Origin: Ahaetulla prasina
Lineage: Eukaryota; Chordata; Lepidosauria; Squamata; Colubridae
NCBI RefSeq assembly: GCF_028640845.1
Contig: NC_080546.1
Location: forward strand, 79,121,757 to 79,185,756
Length of the DNA: 64,000 bases
Direction: 5' to 3'
Shown here: piece by piece, positions 32,274-42,450 of the stretch
How positions within the stretch are numbered: position 1 is the first letter of the stretch
Layout: every line of letters begins with the position of its first letter
The notes under the pieces: model-generated
What the model was told of the DNA's origin: nothing
Databases searched by the model: none
What the model saw: the letters and a program-made list of their open reading frames with translations, nothing else
Position numbers and translations under genes: made by a program

Positions 32274-32967
32274 CTTTCTCTCTTTCTGTTTCTCTCTCTC
32301 TCTTTCTCTTTCTCTCTCTCTCTGTCTCTCTCTTTCTCTCTTTCTCTCTTTCTGTTTGTCTCTCTCTTTCTCTTTCTCTTTCTCTCTCTCTCTGTCTCTC
32401 TCTCTCTCTTTCTCTCTTTCTCTTTCTCTATCTGTCTCTCTCTTTCTTTCTTTCTTTCTCTCTTTCTCTCTCTTTCTTTCTCTCTCTTTCTCTCTCTCTC
32501 TTCCTATATCTCTCTTTCTTTCTATCTCTCTCTCTTTCTTTCTCTCTCTCTCTTTCTTTCTCTTTCCTCTCTCTCTCTCTCTTTCTCTCTCTTTCTTTCT
32601 CTCTCTCTTTCTCTCTCTCTCCCTCTGTCTCTCTCTTCCTCTCTCTCTCTGTTTATCTCTCTCTCTTTATCTAACTTCTGGAGGTGGGGGAGGTGAAAAA
32701 GGGAATTTTTGCCCGTTTTTTTGCCTCCTGGGGCATCTGTGCACCCCAGGTTTTCCACCTCACCTGCCTCCAGAACGTCTCTGCAGGCCAAAATTGTTGG
32801 CCTTACCTTTCAGCTCCAGCCCACGGGGCTAGCGAAGGTAAGTCCTGCGCTCAGCCGAAGGGTGGGTAGGGCAATGTGGGCGGGGAAGCCTCGTGGTCAT
32901 CCATGGGTTGGATTAATGGCTTCGGCAGGATGCAGGCGGCCCGAGTGCTGTAGTTTGAGGACCCATG
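31861..32967. mobile_element. hAT element, 1.1 kb, with CT array
   Basis: Ends CAGTGGTCCTCAAACTTTTT and TAGTTTGAGGACCCATG with exact duplications GTGTAAGG (31853-31860, 32968-32975). About 490 bp of its interior is a (CT/TTTC) tract. No transposase. Confidence 0.92.
32185..32672. repeat. Polypyrimidine CTCTTT tract
   Basis: About 490 bp of CT and TTTC repeats with rare interruptions (CTGT, CTAT). The 211- and 227-codon frames here read poly-(LS) and are artefacts. Confidence 0.95.
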
Positions 32968-33002
32968 GTGTAAGGCTTTAATAAAGTCAACATCAACATT
33001 TT

Positions 33003-33600
33003 ATTTATTTTATTTTATTTATTTGTTACAACAGTATATATAAGCATAAGCGTGAAATAACTATACGATATATAAGCATATATATAAGCATAAGTATGCA
33101 ATAACTATATGAAATTGGATACAATCAAAGGGAACATTAGGACAGGAACGGTAGGCACATTTGTGCTCTTATGCACGCCCCTTACAGACCTCTTAGGAAT
33201 GAGGTGAGGTCAATAATAGATAGTCTTTGGTTAAAGTTTTGGGGATTTTGGGAAGAGATCACAGAGTCTGGTAGTGTATTCCAAGTATTAATAACTCTGT
33301 TACTGAAGTCATATTTTCTGCAATCAAGATTGGAGCGGTTCCCTTTAAGTTTAAATCTATTGTGTGCTCGTGTATTGTTATGATTGAAGCTGAAGTAGTC
33401 TTCGACAGGAAGGACATTGTAACAGATGATTCTATGAGTTAAACTCAGGTCATGTCGAAGGCAGCGGAGTTCTAAATTTTCTAAACCCAGGATTTCAAGT
33501 CTGGTGGCATAAGGTATTTTGTTGTATTCAGAGGAGTGGAGAACTCTTCTTGTAAAATATTTCTTCTTATTATTATTAATAATAATAATAATAAAATAAA
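33003..33600 (-). pseudogene. LINE family C, C-terminus and 3'UTR
   Basis: The minus-strand frame 33182-33703 reads YFTRRVLHSSEYNKIPYATR, LEILGLENLELR and VINTWNTLPDSV, the same protein as at 47165-47790. The upstream end passes into (TAA)n. It is 5'-truncated. Confidence 0.88.
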
Positions 33601-33722
33601 TAAGAAATAATAAAATATTTCTTATGTTGAATTGGACCTGGAAACAAACTGGTAACCAACGCAGTTCACACAACAGATGTATGACATGCACTTTGCCCCA
33701 CATAACTGCTCATGCCACTATA

Positions 33723-34668
33723 TAGGCAGTCCTCGACTTACAACGGTTCATTTAGTGACTGTTCAAAGTTACAACAGCACCGAAAAAAATGACTTATCAC
33801 CATTTTTCACACTTACAAGCGTTGCAGCATTCCTATGGTCCCATGATCAAAATCCAGATGCTTGGCAACTGGCTCACAGTTACAACGGTTGCTGTTGTGA
33901 CCCAGGTTCCTGGACTCGGACTCCTGGACTCGGATGATTCAGAAAGTGAGGGAGAAGACCTGGCAAGCCCTGCTTCTCTTGAGCCCTCTCTCTCCCTGGC
34001 ACCCACTCAAAGGGAGGAGGAGGGGCCGGCAAAGCCTGATTCTCCCGAGCCTTCTTCTGATTTGGCAACGCCCCAAGAACAGTTTTGGAGTGATGCAAGA
34101 CTGCGCAGGCGTGACCTGCGCGCGCAGCAGAGGAAGCGCTGGGACAAAGCCAACTCATAATTGTCATGCAGTGACATCTGCAGAGACTATAAATAGGAGG
34201 CGGGACTTCCTGGTTTTTTGTCTTGGACAAAGCAATGAATTTGCGCGGGCAAACTGTATCAATGGAGGGAAGAATATATTCTTGAGTAATTCTGGAAATT
34301 CTGAAATTATCTGTAATTTCCTTGTTATCTCCAGAAACTTGGCAGGCCCGTGGGTAGACATGGCCAGGACATTTATATATATGTAAATAAATCAGAAAAG
34401 CAGGCCTCTGACTGACTCTTTGCTGGGAGTATTGGGGGGAGGGAAACAGAACAGTTGCAGTGTCCTGGGGTCACATGATTCCCTCCTGACAAACCAAGTC
34501 AAAGCCAGATTCATTTAACAACATGAGTCTTACTTAACAACTGTTGTGATTCACTTAACAGCGGTGGCAAGAAAGGCTGTCAAATGGGGCAAAATTCACT
34601 GGACAAATGTCTCATTTAGCAACAGAAATTTTGCCTCAGTTGTGGTCATAGGTCAAGGATCACCTGTA
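33723..34668. mobile_element. Tigger-like MITE hosting a solo LTR
   Basis: The left end AGGCAGTCCTCGACTTACAA and right end GTCAAGGATCACCTGTA are inverted. The interior order (CACCATTTTTCACACTTAC, GATCAAAATCCAGATGC, GTGTCCTGGGGTCACATGAT, CAAACCAAGTC) equals other copies once the LTR at 33893-34453 is removed. Confidence 0.85.
33893..34453 (+). mobile_element. Solo LTR (TGTTGTG family, subtype 1), complete
   Basis: Starts TGTTGTGACCCAGG and ends GGGAAACAGAACA, with exact 5-bp duplications GTTGC (33888-33892, 34454-34458). A TATA box ACTATAAATAGG is at about 34185 and AATAAA at about 34386. From the first base the frame VVTQVPGLGLLDSDDSESEG continues to a stop at 34159, ending RLRRRDLRAQQRKRWDKANS. 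That is the same acidic-to-basic layout as 20675-21271. Confidence 0.95.
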
Positions 34669-34736
34669 TTCTGCACTAGCTGAAATTTCCGAATGTCTTT
34701 TGGAGATAGCTCCACGTAGACTGCATTGCAGTACAG

Positions 34737-36144
34737 GGACGGTTGGGATGCAGCCGGTTTGGACCGGTTCGGGCGAACCGGTAGTTTACGGCCAGTGGCT
34801 GGGTGCTCTATCCTGCCTATATTTCCTTCTTTTTCAGGCCACCCCAGCGAAGCTATCGAAGTACTGTCCCGGTGTCTAGAAGCCGTACGGGTCTGGATGG
34901 GGAGAAACAGGCTCAAGCTTAATCCCTCCAAGACGGAGTGGCTGTGGATGCCGGCATCCCAGTACAGTCAGCTGCAGCCGCGGCTGACTGTTGGGGGCGA
35001 GTCATTGGCCCCGATGGAAAGGGTGTGCAACTTGGGTGTCCTCCTGGATGGGCGGTTGTCTTTTGAAGATCACTTGACGACCGTCTCCAAGAGAGCTTTT
35101 TATCAGGTTCGACTGATTCGCCAGTTGCGCCCCTTCCTTGACCGGGATGCCCTATGCACGGTCACTCATGCTCTTGTTACCTCTCGCTTGGATTACTGCA
35201 ATGCTCTCTACATGGGGCTCCCCTTGAAGAGCACCCGGAGGCTCCAGTTAGTCCAGAATGCGGCTGCGCGGGTGATAGAGGGAGCAGTTCGGAGCTCCCA
35301 TGTAACACCCATCCTGCGCAGACTGCACTGGCTGCCTGTTGTCTTCCGGGTGCGCTTCAAAGTATTGGTTACCACCTTTAAAGCGCTCCATGGCTTAGGA
35401 CCGGGATACTTACGGGACTGTCTACTACCGTCTTGTACCTCCCATCGACCTGTGCGTTCTCACAGAGAGGGACTCTTTAGGGTGCCGTCAGCCAAGCAAT
35501 GTCGACTGGCGGCTCCCAGGGGAAGGGCCTTCTCTGTGGGGGCTCCTACCCTGTAGAACGAACTTCCCCCTGGACTTTGACAACTACCAGACCTTCGGAC
35601 CTTTCGCCGCGAACTTAAGACTTATCTATTCCATCTTGCAGGACTGGCTTGAATTTTAATGTTTTAGTTGATTTTATGGGTTTTAATTTTTATTAGTTTT
35701 ATAGGGTTTGATTGTATTTTAAAATTGGGCCAAATTTAATAAGTTTTTTAATGTCTGTTTTTAGTATTGTATGAGTTTCTATTGTATTTTATCTTGGCTG
35801 TAAACCGCCTGAGTCCTTCAGGAGAAGGGCGGTATACAAATTAAAATATTATTATTATTATTATTATTTCTCCTCAGCTGATTCATGCAGCACAGCTGAT
35901 CTCTGCACCTTCTCTGTTCTACTTACCGGGCTGCCTTAGAAGATAAGCAGCTGAGCTTCAAACTGCTGTATTTTGAACGCTGTGTGCAAGTACATTAGGC
36001 GCACGTGCGCGAAGCCCACGTGAAGCCCGCGTGAAGCCTGCACGTGCGCGTAAAGCCCGCACAAAGCCCGCGTGTGCGTTCAAAGCCCGCCCGTGTGCGC
36101 AAAACACCCCCCCCACACACAGAATGAGTTGTTAAACCACCACT
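34737..36144. mobile_element. hAT element split by an L2-like LINE
   Basis: The left piece CAGGGACGGTTGGGATGCAGCC and CGGGCGAACCGGTAG (to about 34800) and right piece 35869-36144, ending GTTGTTAAACCACCACTG, are halves of one element. The right half has GCGCACGTGCGC-type repeats (AAGCCCGC). No clean target duplication is visible. Confidence 0.65.
34801..35868 (+). pseudogene. L2-like LINE, RT 3' half, single nonsense codon
   Basis: The frame 34726-35556 contains RNRLKLNPSKTEWLW (the conserved LKxNxxKTE of the RT), VCNLGVLLDGRLSFEDHL, SRLDYCNALYMGLPLKS and VPSAKQCRLAAPRGRAFSV. A TAG replaces the W of the APTLWNELP motif at about 35554; beyond it the frame continues as in 7545-8262. The apparent start is hAT sequence. 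The tail is (ATT)n at 35849-35868. Confidence 0.92.
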
Positions 36145-36148
36145 GTGT

Positions 36149-36420
36149 ACAGGTATTCCTCAACTTGCGACCACAATTGTGCCTCAAACTTCTGTTGCTA
36201 AGGGAGACAACTGTTAACCGGATTTTGTCCCGTTTTACGACTTTTCTTGCCACAGTTGTTAAGTGAATCCCTGCTGTTGTTAAGTTAGGAAGACGGGCGT
36301 TAAGTGAATCTGGCTTCCCCATTGACTTGGCTTGTCAGAAGGGGATCACGTGACCCCGGGTCAAGTGGCTAGATTTTGATCACATGACCATGATGAGACC
36401 TAGAACCGGAAGGCTCCAAA
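36149..36420. mobile_element. Tigger-like MITE, left two-thirds
   Basis: Starts ACAGGTATTCCTCAACTTGC and continues CTGTTGCTAAGGGAGACAAC, TTTTACGACTTTTCTTGCC and GATCACGTGACCCCGGG. It decays after CACATGACCATGATGAG. Confidence 0.8.
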
Positions 36421-36954
36421 ATGCTCTGATATTAGTCCTTTTCGTTGCATGAGGTAATCCAAACAACATCAATTGAAGTCATCCTGAAAAAGAACATTTC
36501 TACAAAGCCACAAGTTTAGGAATTGGATAGGAAGTCAGTGTGCTGAATCATGTATTTCATCTACTCATAGTTCGCAGCAGCAGATGAGAAGTAAACAGAA
36601 AGACAAGTGTTTAAAATATATTCCAAACTTCCTCAGTTTTTCTGTACCTATACATGTCAAATGCATGTCCGAAGTCTATAAATGTAGGGGATGTAGGCCG
36701 AATATGGAAAGATTCCAGTTAGGAAGAATTAGAGCTTGACAATTTTTTTTTTAAATGAAAGGAAATATTCCTGATTGTTTATATTTTCAGGATATGTACG
36801 TTGAAAATCAATTTTAAGAAATATATGCTCTGGCTCTATCCCAAGCAGGGATAATCGCGCATTAAATCTGAAAAAAAAAAATAATAAACCAACTGCACTG
36901 CGGTTAATTAAATCTAATTTGACCCCCTGATGTATCACCACTTGCAAACTGTTC
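36421..36954. other. No recognised feature
   Basis: About 530 bp of sequence, perhaps unique. No open frame or repeat that I can support. Confidence 0.4.
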
Positions 36955-37497
36955 CTTCCAGATGCAGAAAGAGTAGGACAAGAAGCTATGGGTGGAAACT
37001 AATCAAGGAGAGAAGCAGGGTTGAAATCCTACCGGTTCGGACCGGTTCGGGTGAACCGCTAGGGGTTATGGGCATCAGTTTGCCGAACCAGTAGTAACTA
37101 CCCTCTTCCGGACACTCAATATTCCACAGAATTCAAAGTTAAATTAAGAGAATGCTAACTTTTCTCCCTCCATTCACAATGGAACTGCTGCAGCCTGTCC
37201 CTTTAAGGTAGTCCCCAGGAGTGAAGCGGCTGGGAGGGAACCATAAAGGGAGCAGCAGCTCCGTTGTGAATGGAGGGAGAATAGTTAGCATTCTCTCTGC
37301 CACAGAATTCAATGTTAAATGCAGCAGAGAGAATGCTAACTTTTCTTCCTCCATTCAGAACAGAGCTGCTGTTCCCTTTATGGTTCCCTCCCAGCCCCCT
37401 CCCTCCTGGGGACTACCTTAGAGGGACAGGCTGCATCAGTTCCATTGTGAATGGAGGGAGAAAAGTTAGCATTCTTTCTGCCACAGAATTCAATGTA

Positions 37498-38063
37498 TTT
37501 TTTTATTGAAAAAGTTTTACAAAGTTTCCCCCACTTTCCCCTCCCCAGCCCCTCCCCTCCCTTCACAAACCCCCCTCTTACCTCCCTCCCCCACTTCCCG
37601 GAACAAACACAAGGTATAGTTAAAAATAAAACAAACATATGCTAAAAAAAAAATTCCCTCCTAACTCAATTATACTCCTACAACTCTCATCAAATCCTAA
37701 CCTCCCCCAAAGCAATCAGAAATAATACATCCTAATCATTCAAAGGCAGTCTGATAACTCTTAGTCTGATATCTGCTTAGTCTGATATCTGCTTTGAATA
37801 TTGTTTGTTATATAGTCAATCCATTTTTTCCATTCACTTAAATATCTTTCTTGCATATTGTCTTTCAAAAAGGCTGAGATTTTTGCCATCTCAGCCAAAT
37901 TGGTAACTTTCAATATCCATTCTTCTATTGTAGGTACTTCTTTTTTTTTCCCAATACTGTCCTATCAGTAATCTTGCTGCTGTTATTAGATTTAAAATCA
38001 GTTTAGTCTCAATTACTGTAGAGTCCGTAATAATTCCCAGCAGAAAAAATTGTGGCAGGAACT
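37498..38063 (-). mobile_element. L1 3' fragment with 15-bp target duplication
   Basis: Minus strand. The ORF2 C-terminus (FLLGIITDSTVIETKLILNL, then ITAARLLIGQYW) is followed by a 3'UTR ending GTAAAACTTTTTCAATAAAA. Exact CACAGAATTCAATGT duplications flank it at 37483-37497 and 38064-38078. It is a 5'-truncated, dead copy and a small internal duplication (AGTCTGATATCTGCTT) is present. Confidence 0.93.
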
Positions 38064-38299
38064 CACAGAATTCAATGTTAAATGCAGCAGGGAGAATGCT
38101 AACTTTTCTCCCTCCATTCACAATGGAGCTGCTGCAGCCTGTCCCTTTAAGATAGTCCCAGCAGGGAGGGGGATGGTGGGGGAGCAGCTGGAATGGAGCC
38201 ATTTTTGTGAAAGGCAGAAAAATGGGGAAGGGGATTTTCCTGCCTGTCATCCATTCCTCAATCTCAGCACAGATTGAGGGAAGGATGGTAGGCAGGAAT

Positions 38300-38445
38300 A
38301 TTCCCAGTTGTGGGGGTTCAAATAATTTAACAACCGGTTCTCTGCCCTAATGATTTCTTCAAACAACTAGTTCACCAAACTGCTCAGAAAGTTAACAACC
38401 GGTTCTCCCGAAGTGGTGCGAACTGGCTGAATCCCACCACAGAAT
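38300..38445. mobile_element. hAT MITE (antisense of the GATA-array type)
   Basis: AATAATTTAACAACCGGTTC through CGAACTGGCTGAATCCCACCAC is the reverse complement of the 9604/9914/10155 element. Its left terminus is lost. Confidence 0.8.
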
Positions 38446-38897
38446 ATCCCCTCCCCATTTTCCTGCCATTTGAGAAAAGGAGTGGCTGGGAGGGGAGGGG
38501 CCGGTGAGGAGCCCCTCGATGTGAGTGATGTCGAGTTGGTCACGCCCTCCCAGTCACACATGACATCCCGCAACAAGCCACGCCCACAGAACCTGTAGGG
38601 GAATTTTTTTAATTTCACCCCTGGAGAGAAGCAACTTAGAACTAAGGAGAAATTTCCTGAAAGTGAGGACAATTAATCAGTGGAGCAACTTGCCTTCAGA
38701 AGTTGTAAATGCTCCAACACTGGAAATTTTTAAGAAGAGGTTGGATAACTATTTTTCTGAAATAGGGTTTCCTGCCTAAGCAGGGGGTTGGGCTAGAAGA
38801 CCTCCAAGGTCCCTTCCAACTATTCTATTCTATTCTATTCTATTCTATTCTATTCTATTCTATTCTATATGGGAAGAGAAGATCAGTGACTTTAGAT

Positions 38898-39468
38898 CGG
38901 GGTCTCCAACCTTGGTCCCTTTAAGACTTGTGGACCAACTCCCAGAGTTCCTCAGCGGTTCTCAACCTGTGGGTCGCAACCGCATTGGGGGTCGAATGAC
39001 GATTTGCCAGGGGTCGCCTAAAACCATCAGAAATATGGGAAGTATACTTGCGAGTTGAAGAATCGTGAATTCGGCTTCAGGCACGATGAATTAAAAAAGA
39101 GAGAAATCTTTGCTCTGATGTCTCCCTCTCAAGCCAGCTGCAATCACTCCCAATCGCTAGCCTAATCTGGCTTCAGGCGCGATAAACTTAATAGGGGAGG
39201 AATCTCCGCTTTAATGCCTCCGTCCTCAAGGCAATCAGAAGCAGTTCAGATCGCTAGCCAATACGGTTTTAGGCGCGATAAATTCAAAAAAACAGTTTGC
39301 CGCTTTTTCCCCCTTCTGTGGCTGCTGAGGCGCGCTGAGATCGCTGCCTTAAAAACAAATAATTTTACGGTTGGGATCGCCACATCGTGGGGAATTGTAT
39401 TAAAGGGGTCGCAGCACTATAAAGGTTGAGAACCACTGTCTTAAAGGGATCAAGGTTGGAGACCCCTG
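38898..39468. mobile_element. CAGGGGTCTCCAACC-family MITE hosting a SPIN-like hAT
   Basis: Outer ends CGGGGTCTCCAACCTTGG and CAAGGTTGGAGACCCCTG; exact 8-bp duplications CTTTAGAT at 38890-38897 and 39469-39476. The central part of the palindrome is missing and replaced by the inner element 38953-39438. Confidence 0.92.
38953..39438. mobile_element. SPIN-like hAT element
   Basis: The left end CAGCGGTTCTCAACCTGTGG, then GGGGTCGCCTAAAACCATC, and the right end AAAGGTTGAGAACCACTG match my memory of the SPIN family of horizontally transferred hAT elements. Inside, a 96-bp unit starting GGCTTCAGGCRCGAT repeats at 39073, 39169 and 39265 (last copy diverged, GGTTTTAGGCGCGAT). No transposase is present. 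There is no 8-bp duplication because the host MITE centre is deleted. Confidence 0.75.
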
Positions 39469-39476
39469 CTTTAGAT

Positions 39477-39765
39477 GGCATTCCAATGCATAAAAGCTGA
39501 GTAGATGGGAAATCTCGACGCCATCTCCAACATCTGGAGCGCTACAGGTTTTCTAGCCCTCTCTTAAACACATCGGATGCCAGGGGGCACTCTATCGGCT
39601 CATTCTTAAGCCTATCCCCCAACGTTTTTCTTCCAATCTGGAAGTAATCATTTCCCAGGAGAGTTGGCTCCAAAAGTATTAAGACCTCTGCAGAAATCCC
39701 ACATTTGCTAAAAAGAACAATTAAACCTAACATGTACATATTTTTCGAAGATTCTCTAAGTCAAG
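39477..39765. other. Possible old LINE 3' trace
   Basis: Minus-strand LANVRFN-like traces are too weak to assign. TTCTTCCAATCTGGAAGTAATC suggests a decayed repeat. Confidence 0.3.
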
Positions 39766-39885
39766 GTGCCCATGGAGTGCTTAGATCTGGCCCATGGGTT
39801 GCCCTGGAAACAGTGAAGGCCCCACCCGCAGTGCACTGCCAGTGAAAACGGAGCTTGGGGGGACCACATGCAGCCCTCATGGCAG
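39766..39885. mobile_element. Fragment of the TCAAGGTGCC hAT family
   Basis: CTGGCCCATGGGTTGCCCTGG and AGTGAAAACGGAGCTTGGGG are reverse-complement matches to the element at 60164-60485. Confidence 0.55.
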
Positions 39886-39894
39886 TGTATGTAA

Positions 39895-40275
39895 AAAAAA
39901 TTTCTACCGGTTCTGTGGGCGTGGCTTGGTGGGAGGGGGTATTGTGACTGGGTGGGCGTGGCCAACTTTTTTTTTTTTACTTTTGAAAGTATTTTTTTCT
40001 ACAACCTCTTCAGCTGAGAGAGAAAAAATGCTTTTAAAAGGCTCTGACGATTCCAGCTGAGCTGTGCGATCATCAGAGGCTTTTTTTTTACTTTTAAAAG
40101 CATTTTTTCAGCCGAAGAAAAAATGCTTTTAAAAGTTAAAAAAAACCCTCTGATGATTGCACGGCTCAGCTGGGCATGCGGGGGGGGCAGGGATTTTTGC
40201 TACCAGTTTTCCGAACCACCTGTCGCCATCGCTACCGGATCGAGTGATCCGATCCGAACCAGGAGCATCACCCCT
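39895..40275. mobile_element. hAT remnant (CACCCCTG right end)
   Basis: TTTCTACCGGTTCTGTGGGCG through paired ACTTTTAAAAG hairpin blocks (about 39975-40140) to GGAGCATCACCCCTG. Same family as 17886-18310. The left terminus is decayed. Confidence 0.75.
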
Positions 40276-40732
40276 GTTCTGAACTCATAAATTGTTCATT
40301 TGTTTGTTAAATTTCACCATCACATCTTCTCTACCTATTTCCAAAATGACTCTGGGAAGCTTACAAGAAAATCACAAATATAAAAACATTAAAATGAACA
40401 GGTTTAGGTAAAAAGTTAGAAAATCAAGAAGGGTCCAATAATGCGACCTTTTCCCTATTAGTCCATGAGCACACTTCCAGCACAGAAGTCAGGACCCCAA
40501 GCCAACAAGACAGAGAGTCAGGTTTTAATACCCTTCTGGAAGGCTTGTTTTTTAAAAAAAAATATTTATTTCTAATCTGACCACAAAGTAACGCTGGGCG
40601 TTAAAATGCTGTGGGAAGAACTCAACTCTGGCAACAGGATGTTCCAAACAGCAGGAGCCACAGCAGAAATGGGTCTTCTCTTAGACCCCACCAGCTAAAA
40701 CTCCTTGACCAATGGGGTCTTGCATGCTCCAT
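40276..40732. other. Possible old SINE-like repeat
   Basis: GACTCTGGGAAGCTTACAAG and later AGGATGTTCCAAACAGCAGG hint at an ancient dispersed repeat, but I cannot place it. Confidence 0.35.
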
Positions 40733-41217
40733 CGTAGGAAGTTAGCACCCACCCCTCTCTTGGAAAATGAGATATTTTAGGAAATATTAAAAGGGCAGAA
40801 TATTTCCCCTAAAAGGGAGGCAAAAACTCAGCCCCCCCATACACACACACCTTTGTCAATGGGCCATTAAGGTCTGGGCCAGTCCATTCTACATAACAAA
40901 GATCTACCTCCTTCAGGCAGAGCCATAGTAAGAATTGCCCAATGCCCTTTCATTACATCATCAGCCAGCAAGGCTCAACCAAGCTTGGGACTCAAAAACA
41001 CAACCTAAAAAGTTACCCTTGCATGGCCCCATGGGAGTCTGACAACCAATCAAAACACAAGCTCAAATTCAAAAGGTATAAAACCCAGGTACTCTCATCA
41101 TCTCTTCCCTTTTTTTCTTCACACAAGATCTTCAAGGCATGGGATCCTGTCCACCATTAAAACCCATCTTTCCAAGCAGCCACCATGTTTCCAGTCAGAG
41201 GTGGGTTTCAGCAGCGG

Positions 41218-42198
41218 TGTTGTGACCCAGGCCCAAATAGGTAGTAATAAACTTAGTCCGTGGAAAAACAAACTTTATTCGAACAGCTGGGAATTACTTC
41301 ATAACATAACATAACATAACATAACATAACATAACATAACATAACATAACATAACATAACATAACATAACATAACATAACATAACATAACATAACATAAC
41401 ATAACATAACATAACATAACATAACATAACATAACATAACAACAGAGTTGCAAGGGACCTTGGAGGCCTTCTAGTCCAACCCCCTGCCCAGGCAGGAAAC
41501 CCTACACCACTTCAGACAAATGGTTATCCAACATTTTCTTAAAAATTTCCAGTGTTGGAGCATTCACAACTTCTGCAGGCAAGTCGTTCCACTTATTAAT
41601 TGTTCTAACTGTCAGGAAATGTCTCCTTAGTTCTAAGTTGCTTCTTTCTTTGATCAGTTTCCACCCATTGCTTCTTGTTCTACCCTCAGGTGCTTTGGAG
41701 AACAGCCAGAGAACTTCATTCCCAGCGTTGTTCAGCTCAAAGTAAAACAAATGCCTCCCAAACACAAATTCCTCAGTTATTTCACAAACTTTAGTCCAAT
41801 TAGGCAAACTGTCAAAGGCCCTTCACAATAAATGCCAGAAGCCATAAAAACAAAGAAATATGTGAAGCAGAACACAAAGCAGAAGACACAGCTACAACGT
41901 TGTTTTCCGGCAAAGCTGAAATGCCAGTGCTGGTCAGTTTTAAGCCTTATGGGAGGGGCCAATCATCTCTTGGCCTTACTCCCTAGTTGTCCTCTCTGCT
42001 TGAGCTGCTCTTGCCTTCTGGCAGCTCTTCTCATGCGTGCATAAGGAACAGGCTCCTCCTGTTCCTCTGCCTCACCACTATCAGGCTTTGGAGGCTCTGG
42101 AGTCTGCACCTCACTTCCTGATGGCCCTGGCCTCAACCTCAGCCTCATCACTGTCTGACTCTGTTGCCAGCTCCGTAGGCTGCTGACGGACCACAACA
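41218..42198 (-). mobile_element. Solo LTR (TGTTGTG family, subtype 1), CR1-interrupted
   Basis: Minus strand: starts TGTTGTGGTCCGTCAGCAG and ends CTGGGCCTGGGTCACAACA. Flanks AGCGG (41213-41217) and AGTGG (42199-42203) are a 5-bp duplication with one mismatch. The acidic start (TESDSDEAE) is in the conserved phase but a small deletion shifts it. The arginine-rich end (RMRRAARRQEQLKQRG) survives in frame 41963-42199. Confidence 0.9.
41301..41706 (-). pseudogene. CR1 3' end with (ATAAC)n array
   Basis: CR1 C-terminus on the minus strand (frame 41502-41807: KAPEGRTRSNGWKLIKERS, NDLPAEVVNAPTLE). It ends in a pure ATAAC/GTTAT array at 41301-41440, about 28 copies, in place of the usual ATTCT. Confidence 0.93.
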
Positions 42199-42450
42199 AG
42201 TGGTGGGTTGCCCCCGGTTCGGACCAGTTCTATAAAACTGGTACTAAAACCAGCGGGAGGCTCCGCCCACTGACCTGAATGTCATCACAAGCGATCTGCG
42301 CATGTGCAGGCACATGCAAATGCCTCATTTAGCCATAGAAATTTTGGCTCAATTGTGGTCATAGGTCAAGGATCACCTGTATTCTGCACTAGCTGAAATT
42401 TCATACGGGCACAATGCGAACCGGTAGTAAAGATAAGTAGAACCCACCCC
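42199..42450. mobile_element. hAT MITE of the GGGTTGCCCCC family, with Tigger-like insert
   Basis: AGTGGTGGGTTGCCCCCGG and GAGGCTCCGCCCACTG match 63172-63348. The middle contains a Tigger-like MITE end (TTAGCCATAGAAATTTTGG through ATCACCTGTATTCTGC, nearly the same as 34640-34690). Confidence 0.7.

Larger units (their letters stand above)
37016..38623. mobile_element. hAT element with alternating inverted blocks
   Basis: Ends CAGGGTTGAAATCCTACC and AATTTCACCCCTG with exact duplications GAGAGAAG (37008-37015, 38624-38631). The interior repeats a block of about 110 bp (GAGAATGCTAACTTTTCTCC... and its reverse complement) at least four times in alternating orientation. An L1 (37498-38063) and a palindromic hAT core (38300-38445) lie inside. 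Confidence 0.92.
36955..38868 (+). pseudogene. CR1 3' end, split by a 1.6-kb hAT, with (ATTCT)n
   Basis: GGTGGAAACTAATCAAGGAG (36991) resumes at 38624 as GAGAGAAGCAACTTAGAACT. It continues to ACTTGCCTTCAGAAGTTG and the 3' end CCTCCAAGGTCCCTTCCAAC. The ATTCT array fills 38821-38868. Confidence 0.9.

Noticed and set aside
32061..32832. Two overlapping frames of 211 and 227 codons
   Set aside because: Poly-(SLSL/SFSL) from the CT array in two phases; artefact.
41301..41440. CRISPR-like regular array
   Set aside because: It is a continuous ATAAC microsatellite with no spacers, in a eukaryotic context at a CR1 tail.
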